This document shows positions 41,640-52,689 of a DNA stretch of 64,000 nt, one piece after another. This DNA comes from Eledone cirrhosa. Its lineage: Eukaryota; Mollusca; Cephalopoda; Octopoda; Eledonidae. Every line of letters starts with the position of its first letter. Within the stretch, counting starts at the first letter, position 1. A program made the position numbers and the translations under genes. The notes under the pieces were generated by a model, which saw nothing but the letters and a program-made list of their open reading frames with translations, had not been told where the DNA came from and ran no database searches. Location: assembly GCA_964016885.1 (NCBI GenBank), contig OZ024743.1, positions 81,255,467-81,319,466 on the forward strand, written 5' to 3'.

Positions 41640-42680
41640 ACACTAATGCCCCCACCCCACCACGGAGGTGGGGTGGGGTTGTCGTTCTGCTGCAAAAACA
41701 TCTGGGTCTCGCCACACAGACGGTACACCTGGACCCGGAGGGTCGACTGGTGGTCTTAGACGTTGGCAGTGGTGAAGGTGGAGCCTTTAGGCTGGCTCCG
41801 CCTGCGCCCCTTTTGAGTCAGCGCGGCCGGATTTCTTCCAACGTCTGGAAACTTTTCTGGGGACGTCCCGCTTCTTGCTTTTAGTGGGGGACTGGAATGG
41901 TATCCTGGATGCACGTTGGGACTATGTAGGGGCATGTCTCGATAGAGGGGGTGTAACAGTCTCAAGGGGTTAATCGGCCGATTGGACCTGGCCGATAGAT
42001 ATCGACTAGATTATCCGACAGCGCCAACCTGGACTTGGGCAAACCACAGCGGATCATCTAGGTCGTACCTAGATAGGGTCCTAGTTAGAAATAAGGATAG
42101 GGACCTTTTAAGCTGTCCAGAGATGCTCATGGTTGGCTATTCGGATCACAAATTAGTGACCTGCTTAGTCAACCTTGATAGAATCCATAGACAGGGACCC
42201 GGTTACTGGAAACTGAACTTGTCCTTACCGGCAAGTAAAGTGTACAGGGACCGAATTAGTACTTTAGTTAAGGAGCGGTTGACGGGAGCGATCGTCAACA
42301 GCAGGTGGTGGGGATCTCTCAAAAGAGAGATTAGAGTAGTTTCAATAGGATTTAGTAAGGAATTAGCCTCAGATACAAATAGGAAGGAAAGGGAGTTGGT
42401 AGATAGTGTAGTAGAGGCAATTAGAAGCGGCGACGTGGCCAGAGTGCTAGCGTCGAGAACGGCCTTGGGCCAGTTCTTTGACGCGAAACACGAAGGCTGC
42501 GTTGTCCGAAGCAAAATACGTGCTCTAGGAAACGAGGGGACCAAAGCTGTTAGCTGGGCTCGCGTGGCAGACGCCAAAAGTGGGATTAGATCCACTATCC
42601 GGTCTTTGCGAGACCAAGATGGACGGGTGATCCTTGAACCTAAGCAGATGTGTGAGGCCTTTCAAAGGCACTTTGCCTGA
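41640..42680 (+). pseudogene. ORF2 5' part: APE endonuclease remnant and linker
   Basis: Pieces of an apurinic-endonuclease-type domain are readable in more than one frame. GDWNGILDAR (near 41,890) resembles the conserved G-D-x-N core. RGGVTVSRG ends at a TAA near 41,971. After a frame change, 41,982-42,680 is open (232 codons) with TWTWANHSGSSRSYLDRVLV and then YSDHKLV, the SDH catalytic block of APE nucleases, at about 42,136-42,156. A linker follows and the frame stops at TGA 42,678-42,680, inside FARLFGRE-like context where an Arg codon is expected, so CGA to TGA is likely. This endonuclease would nick target DNA. It is inactive as read. Confidence 0.75.
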
Positions 42681-42704
42681 TTGTTCGGGAGGAGAGGGGG
42701 GGGG

Positions 42705-43003
42705 ACTTCGATCCATACCTCGACAGCCTGCCGCGTCTTTCGAACGAGGAGACGAAGTCCTGCGAGGGGCCGATTTCAGCTGCTGAAATAGGGGACGTGC
42801 TGAGCCAATGCGGCAAACGCAAATCCCCTGGTCTCGATGGTCTTCCATACGAACTATATCTATCTATGCCGGACTTGTTCTCCGATCTCCTCGAGGCGGT
42901 CTACTGCAACTGGCAACAGAATGGGAGAATTCCCTGTTCTGTGACCAAGGGCGTAGTCTCGCTAGTGAGGAAGGCCGAGAACAAGGGGGGGGGGGGGGGG
43001 TGA
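42705..43003 (+). pseudogene. ORF2 reverse transcriptase, fingers region, frameshifted
   Basis: After a G9 run at 42,696-42,704, the frame changes and reads DFDPYLDSLPRLSNEETKSC and then AAEIGDVLSQCGKRKSPGLDGLPYEL, the entry to an L1/Tx1-type reverse transcriptase (K-S-P-G-x-D-G motif near 42,822-42,845). The frame then meets a G16 run at 42,985-43,000 and is thrown out again. In the family this part binds template and dNTP. Confidence 0.8.
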
Positions 43004-44879
43004 AATAAGTAATTTCAGGTCCATAACTCTGCTAAATGCAGAGTAAAAGATTTTGGCCAAGGTGTTAGCAAAGAGGTTGGTGCTTGTCGTGGGCAACCTG
43101 GTGGGAGATGCGCAGACATGTGCTATCCCGTCCAGGTCCATCCACGACAACCGCCACCTTATGCGATACATCATAGAGAGGGTTGGGAACGAACCCGGCT
43201 TTGGTGGGGCCCTGATCAACTTGGCGTTCGATAGGGTCGACCATCGTTACCTGGATGCGGTGCTAGCGGCGGCAGGTTTCGGACCCGTTTTCAGGGACTG
43301 GATCACTGCCATGCACAGCAGCCGCATCTGCTCTAGAGTAAAGATGAACTGCTACCTCTCGGATCCGTTCGAAATCACGCGGTCCATCCGAGAGGGGTGC
43401 CCTCTCTCCTCCCTTCTGTATGTAGTGGCCCTCGAGCCACAGCTGCGGAAGTTGGAGTTGTTGCAGGGCATCTCTTTGGAACCGGGATTGCGGAAAGCGG
43501 TGTCGGCCTGCGCCGATGACATAACAGTAATGGTGTCGACCACCTCAGAAATCGGGCCCTTACTGGAGTAGTATGAAATGTTTACAGGGGCTAAGCTGAA
43601 CCGGGACAAGTCGATCGGTTTGCAACTCGGCACGTGGAGGGGCATACCGATTCCCTCTGATGGCGTCGTCGGACGCTGGACGGAGGGCCCAGTGAAGTTG
43701 CTCGGGGTCTGGTTCGGACCAGACCTCCAGGTGAAGAACTGGGGGGAGGTAACGAACAGGATGTTTGCACTGACCCAGAAGTGGGCCGAGTGCAAACTAT
43801 CCCTGAAAGGTCGGGCAGAGGTGGCGAACACTTATATAGCGTCCGTCATCTACTACCGCCTGACTGTCGTGCCTTGCCCAAGGGAAACACTCACCAACAT
43901 GGAGCGCGCACTCTTCCAATTCCTTTGGAAGAAGCGGGCTCTTTTGGTGAGGAGATTCATCTTCTGTCAACACCCTTCGAAAGGAGGGCTGGGGATGCCG
44001 TGGCTGCTGATGCGTAAACAAGCATTAAGGCTACGGCACCTCCAGGTATTCCTCACCGGTGAACCGGTTTGGGCCCCGTTTGTGAGACGAACCTTTCCGA
44101 GACTCGTCTCACTCACCGAGCTGCAATCCTGGGTCAAGCAAAGACCGAGAAAACTGGGCGCCTGGCACACCGAGTCTGCCCAGGCGCTCATAGCTCTCTG
44201 GCAGGCGGACCCGGCTATCAGTGGAGACTCCACCTCGACATTCTATAGAGGGCTGGTGCGCAGCAGGTGCGACGACGCCCTCGGAGAAGCCCTAGGCATG
44301 GAGAAAGACGACCTGGCCAGCCTGTTCGGTAGGACATTTAGCCCGGGACCTATGGACAACTTCCAGAGGTCTCTGGCCTGGCAGTGCTACCGAGGGGCTC
44401 TGCCCGTTCGAGAAAAGCTCTACAGACACGGGCGCCCGGATAGGGAACCCTCGAAAAAGATCTGTCTCAGATGCGTGCGCGACGAGGAAACCGTCGTGCA
44501 TGCATTGGTACACTGCCCAGGCGTCGCCGATCTGTGGAGCTATGTCGCACGACTGCTGTCACGGGTGGGACCTATCCGGTTGACCACTGAGTCCATTATA
44601 ACGATCAAGCCGCCTCCGCCCTTCAAAAATGAAGGAGAGACGGTGTTTCTGTGCATAATATCCATTGTGAAAGAGGTTGTATGGTGGACGCGTTTGAAAG
44701 GGCTGAGGTCGGGCACCTTTCTCTCCGGCCAACAACTGGTCCTTTTCTTCCGATATCATTTCGGAAGAACGATCAGGATGGAGAGAGAGGTGCTGCACCC
44801 CAGCCAGTTTTATGAAAGGTGGGGGAAAGTGGCGAGAATGGTCCGTGTGAATGGGCCTTCTCTCTATATCAGCCTGTAG
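43004..44879 (+). pseudogene. ORF2 reverse transcriptase core and C-terminal CCHC, two nonsense codons
   Basis: A single frame runs to TAG 44,877-44,879. It starts EISNFRSITLLNAE, then a TAA at 43,044-43,046 where Tyr is usual, then KILAKVLAKRL. Motif A reads INLAFDRVDH; compared with the family pattern LDxxKAFD it lacks four residues, including the first catalytic Asp. Motif B is REGCPLSSLLY. Motif C reads CADD (about 43,506) instead of YADD or FADD. TAG at 43,569-43,571 interrupts again just before YEMFTGAKLNRDKS. Downstream come GGLGMPWL (about 43,987-44,010) and a C-x2-C-x8-H-x4-C finger at 44,463-44,516. Loss of motif A alone should abolish polymerase activity. Confidence 0.85.
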
Positions 44880-45133
44880 GGGAAAAAGATGGAAGAACAA
44901 GGGAGCACCCTCTCTCTGTGCTCCTGAGGAGAAGGGTTGCACACTTTTTCGGGGGTGTGTGCGACCCCCCAAAACGCCTCCTCTCTATTGAGGATTTTAT
45001 TGTTAATTTTATATTTGTTATTTGTTTATTACTCGTTCTTTTGTGTAACCCCCCCCCCCTGTATTTGTCCTCTCCTTTTGTGCCCTCGTGGCAATAAATA
45101 GAAATGTATCTATCTATCTATCTACCTATCTAA
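44880..45133 (+). other. LINE 3' UTR and (TATC)n tail
   Basis: About 225 bp after the ORF2 stop, including T-rich sequence and a C10 run near 45,050. It ends with GCAATAAATAG followed by ATCT repeats. The repeat tail marks the 3' terminus of the element. Confidence 0.75.
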
Positions 45134-45489
45134 TTCACGTATATGTGTGAAACTTTAAACGTGTGTTAGCTTGTAAAAGCTGCAACAACGCATGTTTAAT
45201 TATTTAGCTATAAAATTATTGAATATTTCAGGTAAACAAACCCCCATAGAGGTAAAGATTTGGCCAAATTTGACAACAGAAAGTGAACTTGCGTCTGTCG
45301 CATTCGGAGTTACCATTACACCAAGGTGCTATCTCTTATATGTTTTATCTCTTAAGTCGTGTAAATCAATCGTTGGAGACGGAATAGATTCTATCGAACT
45401 TTTGAACGACTCTGCCAATTTGCTGTAGATATGAAACAGATGAATGTGAGTTTTTTATACTAAACTATACAGGATAAAACTCACTTAAG
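45134..45489. other. Low-copy sequence, no supported gene
   Basis: Contains a 78-codon plus-strand frame (45,192-45,428). Its translation is not low-complexity but has no motif, signal or domain I recognise, and there is no splice or promoter evidence. I leave it as an unsupported frame. Confidence 0.4.
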
Positions 45490-45640
45490 TTGTGGAGTAG
45501 CAAAATCGTTAGAGCATCAAACAAAATACATGTGGTTTTTAGTTGCGGCCATCCACGTTGTAAGTTTAAGTCCCATAGAGGTCAACTTTGTATTAATTTG
45601 GGTGGGGTGGGATATCAATAAAATGAAGTCCCTGGACGCG
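45490..45640 (+). mobile_element. Old, degenerate tRNA-headed SINE
   Basis: Plus-strand similarity to the SINE head (GTAGCAAAATCGTTAGAGCA) and B-box region (AGTTTAAGTCCCATAGAGGT), followed by a degraded body with ATCAATAAAATGAAGT. The body is shorter and more diverged than in other copies. Confidence 0.65.
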
Positions 45641-45867
45641 TTTGATATTGTTATCATTTGTGAGGATGAAGTTTATAATTAAAAGTGAGATTGGTGAAAA
45701 TTGAGAGCAGAGATGTTGGGTATAGTGATGAAGAAGATAATGTCTGAGAGGCACAGGGGATAAAACGGATGTGACCCCTATGGCACATGGCACAGGTTAT
45801 TAAGTACATACAAACATTCAACTTTTCACATCCAGTTATAATCATTCAGTAACATTTAAGCCCTTAT
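45641..45867. other. Low-copy sequence, no gene seen
   Basis: AT-rich. Two overlapping minus-strand frames of 63-66 codons lack motifs. Confidence 0.4.
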
Positions 45868-46453
45868 ATACACACACTTACAGAGACACACACACACACT
45901 TACACACACACACACACACTTACACAGAGACACACACTGACACACACACACACTTACAGAGACACACAGACTAACACAGAGACACACATTTACACAGACA
46001 CACACACACGCTTACACAGAGACACACACTTACACAGACACACACACACACTTACACAGAGACACACACTTACACAGACACACACACACACACACACTTA
46101 CACAGAGACACACAGTTACACTGACACACACACACTTACACAGAGACACACACACACATTTACACAGAGACACACTTACACAGACACACACACACCCACA
46201 CACTTACACAGACACACACACACTTACACAGAGACATACTTACACAGACACACACACTTTAACTGACACACACACACACACACTTACACAGACACACACT
46301 TACACAGAGACACACACTTACACAGACACACTTACACAGAGACACACACTTACACTGACACACACACACACTTACACAGACACACACTTACACAGACACA
46401 CACACTTACACTGACACACACACACACACACACACTTACACAGACACACACTA
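45868..46453. repeat. CA-rich minisatellite
   Basis: About 585 bp built from CACACACTTACACAGA(GA)/(CA) units of variable length, 14-40 bp, tandem and in one orientation. It has no coding capacity. Confidence 0.92.
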
Positions 46454-46574
46454 CTTGTATGTAAAGTTACACGAGAAAGTTGTTTAAAATACCTGAAACA
46501 GTCTTTGTGGGGACCTACAGAGGTACAACACATTTCTCACACATTTCGTCATATTATCAATAAATGAAATGAAG
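46454..46574. other. Short low-copy spacer
   Basis: Nothing recognisable; it includes an AATAAATGAAATGAA stretch. Confidence 0.4.
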
Positions 46575-46788
46575 GTGACAGTAGAATCGGTAGAGCGTCG
46601 GAAAAGTACTTGCTTTGCGGCATATAGTTACGTCCCTTTACGTTGTGAGTTCAAAACCCACCGAGGTTAACTTTGCCTTTCATCCTTATGGGGTCGATAA
46701 AATAAAGTACCAGTCACGCACTGGGGTCGATTTAATCGACACCCCCCAAAAAAATTACTGGCCTTGTGCCTATATAAGAAACCAATAT
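46575..46788 (+). mobile_element. tRNA-headed SINE, long-linker type
   Basis: A plus-strand copy. The head reads GACAGTAGAATCGGTAGAGC, the B-box region GAGTTCAAAACCCACC, and the body GGGGTCGATAAAATAAAGTA. The long linker (TCGATTTAATCGACACCCCC) precedes CTGGCCTTGTGCC and a TATAAGAAACCAATATTA end. Confidence 0.9.
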
Positions 46789-46791
46789 TAA

Positions 46792-47013
46792 GGGCGGTGG
46801 ATTGGCAGTAATCGGTAGAGCATCAGACAAAATGCATTACGTTATATAGTTAGTCCCTTTACATTGTGTTCAAATCTCGCTGAGGTTAGATTTGCCTTTC
46901 CTCTCTACATGGCCTTTAAAATAAAGTACCAGTAACACGCTGGAGACGAATAAATCGACTTACCCCTCCCCTAAAAGTGTTGACCTTGTGTCTAAATAAG
47001 AAACGACTATTGA
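46792..47013 (+). mobile_element. tRNA-headed SINE, long-linker type, tandem with the previous copy
   Basis: Starts with an intact GGGCGGTGGATTGGCAGTAA head only three bases after the preceding SINE, in the same orientation. The body is more diverged (TTTAAAATAAAGTACC, then AAATCGACTTACCCC) and it ends GACCTTGTGTCTAAATAAGA. Confidence 0.88.
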
Positions 47014-47259
47014 TAAATGAAGTTGTCTATTAGCCATGACAGAAGCTCTCTAGCATTAAAGATAAAAATAGCTGAGCTATGTTTATATGGGAGGTAGGTA
47101 CGATTGATATTTGAATCTCCCTTTTAATTCGGAAAGAAATCTGGACAATTATCAGTTAACATAATCGGACAGTCTGTTAAGTGATAGAACGATAGAAATA
47201 TGGTGGGGAGGAGGAGAAGGTAGACAGGTATAATAGGGGTAGATAGAAGGAGAGGTAGA
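47014..47259. other. Low-copy sequence, no gene seen
   Basis: No motif was found. It becomes purine-rich near 47,205-47,260. Confidence 0.4.
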
Positions 47260-47295
47260 TTGCTGTATACACATATATATATATGTATATATATA

Positions 47296-47335
<40 letters not shown>

Positions 47336-47349
47336 AGTGTGTGTGTGGT

Positions 47350-47383
<34 letters not shown>

Positions 47384-47618
47384 TATAAAAACAGTGCGAC
47401 AGAAACACACACAAAATTAAGGTGGCCACAAACACTCACATACCCACACACAAGAACATATACATATATATAGAGAGAGAGAATATGTGTGTGTGTGTGT
47501 ATGTGTGTGCGTATGATACAGACAAACGAAAGGGGAGAAGCAGAGAGAGGGAGAAAGAGGGAGAGAGGGGCAGTGAGAGGGAGGGAGAGAGAGAGGCCCA
47601 GAGGGCGTGGGAGAGAGA

Positions 47619-47662
<44 letters not shown>

Positions 47663-48080
47663 TAAGAGTGTCTGAGTGTGTGTGTTGCTTGTGTGTTATG
47701 TCTGTATGTGTGTGTGAATGTGTGGGTGTGTCTATTTGTCTGTATATGTGTGTGTGTATGCATGTCTGTATGTGTATGTGTGTGGATGTATGTGTGTGTG
47801 TTATATGTGTAGGCATGTGTGTATGTGTGTATCTATGTGTGTATGTGTCTATGTATGTGTATGTGTGTGTGTGTGCCTATGTGTCTGTATGTGTGTGTGT
47901 CTGTATGTGTGTGTGTGTGTGTGTGTGTATGTCTGTATCTGTGTGTGTATGTGTGTGTGTGTATGACTACGTGTCTGTATGTCTGTATGAGTGTGAGTGT
48001 GTGTGTGTGGCTATATGTATGTATGTATGTGTGTGTGTGTACGTGTGCGTGTGTGTCTATATGTATGTATGTGTGAGTTT
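47260..48080. repeat. Compound (TA)n, (GT)n, (GA)n low-complexity block
   Basis: (TA)n and (TG)n runs to 47,390, GA-rich repeats at about 47,520-47,665, then about 400 bp of TGTG/TATG words to 48,080. Long frames on both strands are Cys/Val/Tyr or His/Thr strings made by the repeats and are not genes. Confidence 0.93.
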
Positions 48081-48330
48081 GAAAGAGGTCCTCTACATTT
48101 GAAAATGAATTAATGGAAATCCATTTTGATAATGGTGTAAAAAGATTTGTGTTAACGGCAGAGATTGTTGTTCGACACTCCGGTTGGACGTTTCTAAAGA
48201 GTTCGTTGTAGGCTTTAATGGCGGAATCTTGATAATAGTAAGGCAAGAGGCTGTAATTAATGCCAAAGCAGATAAATGTCTCTAATGTTCCCTAACATCT
48301 TTTGGTCCAGTCATTCACATCATATATAAT
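48081..48330. other. Low-copy sequence, no gene seen
   Basis: About 250 bp of ordinary composition with no motif recognised. Confidence 0.4.
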
Positions 48331-48516
48331 TGTTTCTACTTTAGGCACAAGGCCAGCAATTACCCAGTACATTACTGGTACTTTATTTTATCGACCCCGT
48401 AAGGATGAAAGGCAAAGTTAACCTCGGCGGGATTTGAACTCAGACCGTAAAGGGACGTAACTATGCTGGAAAGCATGGTGACCGACCTTCTACCGATACT
48501 GCCAACCCACCGCCCT
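48331..48516 (-). mobile_element. tRNA-headed SINE, short-linker type, with target-site duplication
   Basis: A complete minus-strand copy from the terminus TTGTTTCTACTTTAGGCAC to the head complement CCAACCCACCGCCC. ATATATAAT occurs on the left at 48,322-48,330 and on the right at 48,524-48,532, compatible with a 9-bp or longer target-site duplication, although the flank is AT-rich. Confidence 0.92.
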
Positions 48517-48536
48517 TGACATTATATATAATGAGT

Positions 48537-51500
48537 CTCTAGAAGATAGTAGCTACTATAATATAGTGGTCATCTGGTGGTAGCTACTATAATATAGTGG
48601 TCATCTAGTGGTAGAAGCTATAATATAGTGGTCATCTAGTGGTAGCTACTATAATATAGTGGTCATCTAGTGGTAGAAGCTATAATATAGTGGTCATCTA
48701 GTGGTAGCTACTATAATATAGTGGTCATCTGGTGGTAGAAGCCATAATATAGTGGTCATCTGGTGGTAGCAGCCATAATATAATGGTCATCTGGTGGTAG
48801 CAGCCATAATATAGTGAACATCTGGTGGTAGCTACTATAATATAGTGGTCATCTGGTGGTAGAAGCCATAATATAGTGGTCATCTGGTCGTAGAAGCCAT
48901 AATATAGTGGTCATCTGGTGGTAGCAGCCATAATATAATGGTCATCTGGTGGTAGCAGCCATAATATAATGGTCATCTGGTGGTAGCAGCCATAATATAG
49001 TGAACATCTGGTGGTAGCTACTATAATATAGTGGTCATCTGGTGGTAGAAGCCATAATATAGTGGTCATCTGGTGGTAGCAGCCATAATATAATGGTCAT
49101 CTGGTGGTAGCAGCCATAATATAGTGAACATCTGGTGGTAGCTACTATAATATAGTGGTCATCTGGTGGTAGAAGCCATAATATAGTGGTCATCTGGTGG
49201 TAGCAGCCATAATATAGTGGTCATCTGGTGGTAGCAGCCATAATATAGTGGACATCTGGTGGTAGCAGCCATAATATAGTGGACATCTGGTGGTAGCAGC
49301 CATAATATAGTGGACATCTGGTGGTAGCAGCCATAATATAGTGGTCATCTGTGGTAGCAGCCATAATATAGTGGTCATCTGGTGGTAGCAGCCATAATAT
49401 AATGGTCATCTGGTGGTAGCAGCCATAATATAGTGGACATCTGGTGGTAGCAGCCATAATATAGTGGACATCTAGTGGTAGAAGCTATAATATAGTGGTC
49501 CTCTGGTGGTAGCAGCCATAATATAGTGGTCATCTGGTGGTAGCAGCCATAATATAGTGGTCATCTGGTGGTAGCAGCCATAATATAGTGGTCATCTGGT
49601 GGTAGCAGCCATAATATAGTGGTCATCTGGTGGTAGCTACTATAATATAGTTGTCATCTGGTGGTAGCAGCCATAATATAGTTGTCATCTGGTGGTAGCA
49701 GCCATAATATAGTGGTCATCTGGCGGTAGTAGCCATAATATAGTGGTCATCTGGTTGTAGCAGCCATAATATAGTGGTCATCTGGTGGTAGTAGCCATAA
49801 TATAGTGGTCATCTGGTGGTAGCAGCCATAATATAGTGGTCATCTAGTGGTAGAAGCTATAATATAGTGGTCATCTGTGGTAGCAGCCATAATATAGTGG
49901 TCATCTGGTGGTAGCAGCCATAATATAGTGGTCAACTAGTGGTAGAAGCTATAATATAGTGGTCATCTGGTGGTAGCAGCCATAATATAGTGGTCATCTA
50001 GTGGTAGCAGCTATAATATAGTGGTCATCTAGTGGTAGAAGCTATAATATAGTTGTCATCTGGTGGTAGCAGCCATAATATAGTGGTCATCTGGTGGTAG
50101 CAGCCATAATATAGTGGTCATCTTGTGGTAGCAGCCATAATATAGTGGTCATCTGGTGGTAGCTACTATAATATAGTGGTCATCTGGTGGTAGCAGCCAT
50201 AATATAGTGGTCATCTGGTGGTAGCAGCCATATATAGTTGTCATCTGGTGGTAGTAGCCATAATATAGTGGTCATCTGGTGGTAGCAGCCATAATATAGT
50301 GGTCATCTGGTGGTAGCAGCCATAATATAGTGGTCATCTGGTGGTAGCAGCCATAATATAGTGGTCATCTAGTGGTAGCAGCCATAATATAGTGGTCATC
50401 TGGTGGTAGCTACTATAATATAGTGGTCATCTGGTGGTAGCAGCCATAATATAGTGGTCATCTGGTAGTAGCAGCCATATATAGTTGTCATCTGGTGGTA
50501 GCAGCCATAATATAGTGGTCATCTGTGGTAGCAACCATAATATAGTGGTCATCTGGTGGTAGTAGCCATAATATAGTGGTCATCTGGTGGTAGCTACTAT
50601 AATATAGTGGTCATCTGGTGGTAGTAGCCATAATATAGTGGTCATCTAGTGGTAGAAGCTATAATATAGTGGTCATCTGGTGGTAGCTACTATAATATAG
50701 TGGTCATCTGTGGTAGCAACCATAATATAGTGGTCATCTGGTGGTAGCAGCCATAATATAGTGGTCATCTAGTGGTAGAAGCTATAATATAGTGGTCATC
50801 TGGTGGTAGTAGCCATAATATAGTGGTCATCTAGTGGTAGAAGCTATAATATAGTGGTCATCTAGTGGTAGAAGCTATAATATAGTGGTCATCTGGTGGT
50901 AGTAGCCATAATATAGTGGTCATCTAGTGGTAGAAGCTATAATATAGTGGTCATCTGGTGGTAGCAGCCATAATATAGTGGTCATCTGGTGGTAGCAGCT
51001 ATAATATAGTGGTCATCTAGTGGTAGAAGCTATAATATAGTGGTCATCTGTGGTAGCAGCCATAATATAATGGTCATCTAGTGGTAGCAGCCATAATATA
51101 GTGGTTATCTAGTGGTAGAATCTATAATATAGTGGTCATCTGGTGGTAGCAGCCATAATATAGTGGTCATCTGGTGGTAGCAGCCATAATATAGTGGTCA
51201 TCTGGTGGTAGCAGCCATAATATAGTGGTCATCTAGTGGTAGAAGCTATAATATAGTGGTCATCTGTGGTAGCAGCCATAATATAGTGGTCATCTGGTGG
51301 TAGCAGCCATAATATAGTGGTCATCTGGTGGTAGAATCTATAATATAGTGGTCATCTGTGGTAGCAGCCATAATATAGTGGTCATCTGGTGGTAGTAGCC
51401 ATAATATAGTGGTCATCTAGTGGTAGAAGCTATAATATAGTGGTCATCTGGTGGTAGCAGCCATAATATAGTGGTCATCTGGTGGTAGCAGCCATAATAT

Positions 51501-52428
51501 AGTGGTCATCTGTGGTAGCAGCCATAATATAGTGGTCATCTAGTGGTAGAAGCTATAATATAGTGGTCATCTGTGGTAACAGCCATAATATAGTGGTCAT
51601 CTGGTGGTAGCAGCCATAATATAGTGGTCATCTGGGGGTAGCAGCCATAATATAGTTGTCATCTGGTGGTAGCAGCCATAATATAGTGGTCATCTAGTGG
51701 TAGAAACTATAATATAGTGGTCATCTGGTGGTAGCAGCCATAATATAGTGGTCATCTGGTTGTAGCAGCCATAATATAGTGGCCATCTGGTGGTAGCAGC
51801 CATAATATAGTGGTCATCTGGTGGTAGCAGCCATAATATAGTGGTCATCTGGTGGTAGCAGCCATAATATAGTGGTCATCTGTGGTAGCAGCCATAATAT
51901 AGTGGTCATCTGGTGGTAGCAGCCATAATATAGTGGTCATCTGGTGGTAGCAGCCATAATATAGTGGTCATCTGGTGGTAGCAGCCATAATATAGTGGTC
52001 ATCTGTGGTAGCAGCCATAATATAGTGGTCATCTGGTGGTAGCAGCCATAATATAGTGGTCATCTGGTGGTAGCAGCCATAATATAGTGGTCATCTGGTG
52101 GTAGCAGCCATAATATAGTGGTCATCTGGTGGTAGCAGCCATAATATAGTGGTCATCTAGTGGTAGAAGCTATAATATAGTGGTCATCTGGTGGTAGCAG
52201 CCATAATATAGTGGTCATCTGGTGGTAGCAGCCATAATATAGTGGTCATCTAGTGGTAGAAGCTATAATATAGTGGTCATCTGGTGGTAGCAGCCATAAT
52301 ATAGTGGTCATCTAGTGGTAGAAGCTATAATATAGTGGTCATCTGGTGGTAGCAGCCATAATATAGTGGTCATCTGTGGTAGCAGCCATAATATAGCGGT
52401 CATCAGCCATAATATAGCGGTCATCGTT
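48537..52428 (+). repeat. 31-bp satellite array, about 125 monomers
   Basis: A tandem array of a 31-bp unit containing GCCATAATATAGTGGTCATC and GGTGGTAGCA, in one orientation. A 30-bp variant lacks one G (ATCTGTGGTAG). Three monomer classes occur: AGCAGCCAT, AGAAGCTAT (with CTAGTGG) and AGCTACTAT, the last mostly near the left end. The minus-strand frame of 62-78 codons that reads as a repeated MAATTRCPLYYGCYHQM exists because three 31-bp units make 93 bp; it is an artefact. The array ends abruptly with two shortened units (ATAATATAGCGGTCATC) joined to the inverted LINE 5' fragment. Confidence 0.96.
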
Positions 52429-52640
52429 CCTTTGTCAGTGTTGAACTAAAGAGCAACGATGGTTGCTAAACACTGTACGGCTTAATTCCGGCTGTTTGTT
52501 TACAAACACACCGAGCATTACAATAAATGTTCGGTAAATCCATACGTACATATATATATATGTGTGCATGTATGTATATATATATATACATACAACTGTA
52601 CGTCTGTATACATATATGTATGTACGTATACATACTTATA
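52429..52640 (-). mobile_element. Inverted copy of the 5' segment of the 40.65-kb LINE
   Basis: The reverse complement of 52,429-52,640 matches 40,651-40,854, including TATAAGTATGTATACGTACA at one end, the TTTACCGAACATTTATT core, TGTTTGTAAACAAACAGCC and the CAACACTGACA end. Some CpG positions differ and a few TA units have been gained. Only this part is present; the rest of the element is missing, and the 31-bp satellite starts at the break. Confidence 0.88.
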
Positions 52641-52689
52641 ATATATATATATCTATATATAAATGTAATCTGAGTTTTTCGAATATTAA

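Larger units (their letters stand above)
40651..45133 (+). mobile_element. Degenerate L1/Tx1-like (APE-class) non-LTR retrotransposon
   Basis: A plus-strand element of about 4.5 kb. In order it holds a 5' segment also found inverted at 52,429-52,640, a zinc-knuckle ORF1, a short inter-ORF region with two hairpins, an ORF2 with APE endonuclease, reverse transcriptase and C-terminal CCHC, a 225-bp 3' UTR, an AATAAA-like signal and a (TATC)n tail at about 45,103-45,132. GC content is clearly higher than in the surrounding DNA. The L1/Tx1 affinity rests on the RT block order, the GGLGMPWL motif downstream of RT, and the APE-type endonuclease remnant; the clade within this group is my inference. 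Several nonsense codons and frameshifts mean it cannot encode its proteins as it stands. The true 5' end is uncertain: 40,651-40,854 may be a separate element fused to a truncated LINE. Confidence 0.85.

Noticed and set aside
45192..45428. 78-codon frame as a small host gene
   Set aside because: Non-repetitive, but with no motif, splice or expression evidence; a random frame of this size is expected in this much sequence.
47152..48102. Open frames of 126-226 codons on both strands
   Set aside because: They translate GT, TA and GA repeats into Cys/Val, Tyr/Ile and Arg/Glu strings without any domain.
49190..49457. Minus-strand frames with repeated MAATTRCPLYYGCYHQM
   Set aside because: Produced by three 31-bp satellite units (93 bp) staying in frame; overlapping copies in shifted frames show it is not a gene.
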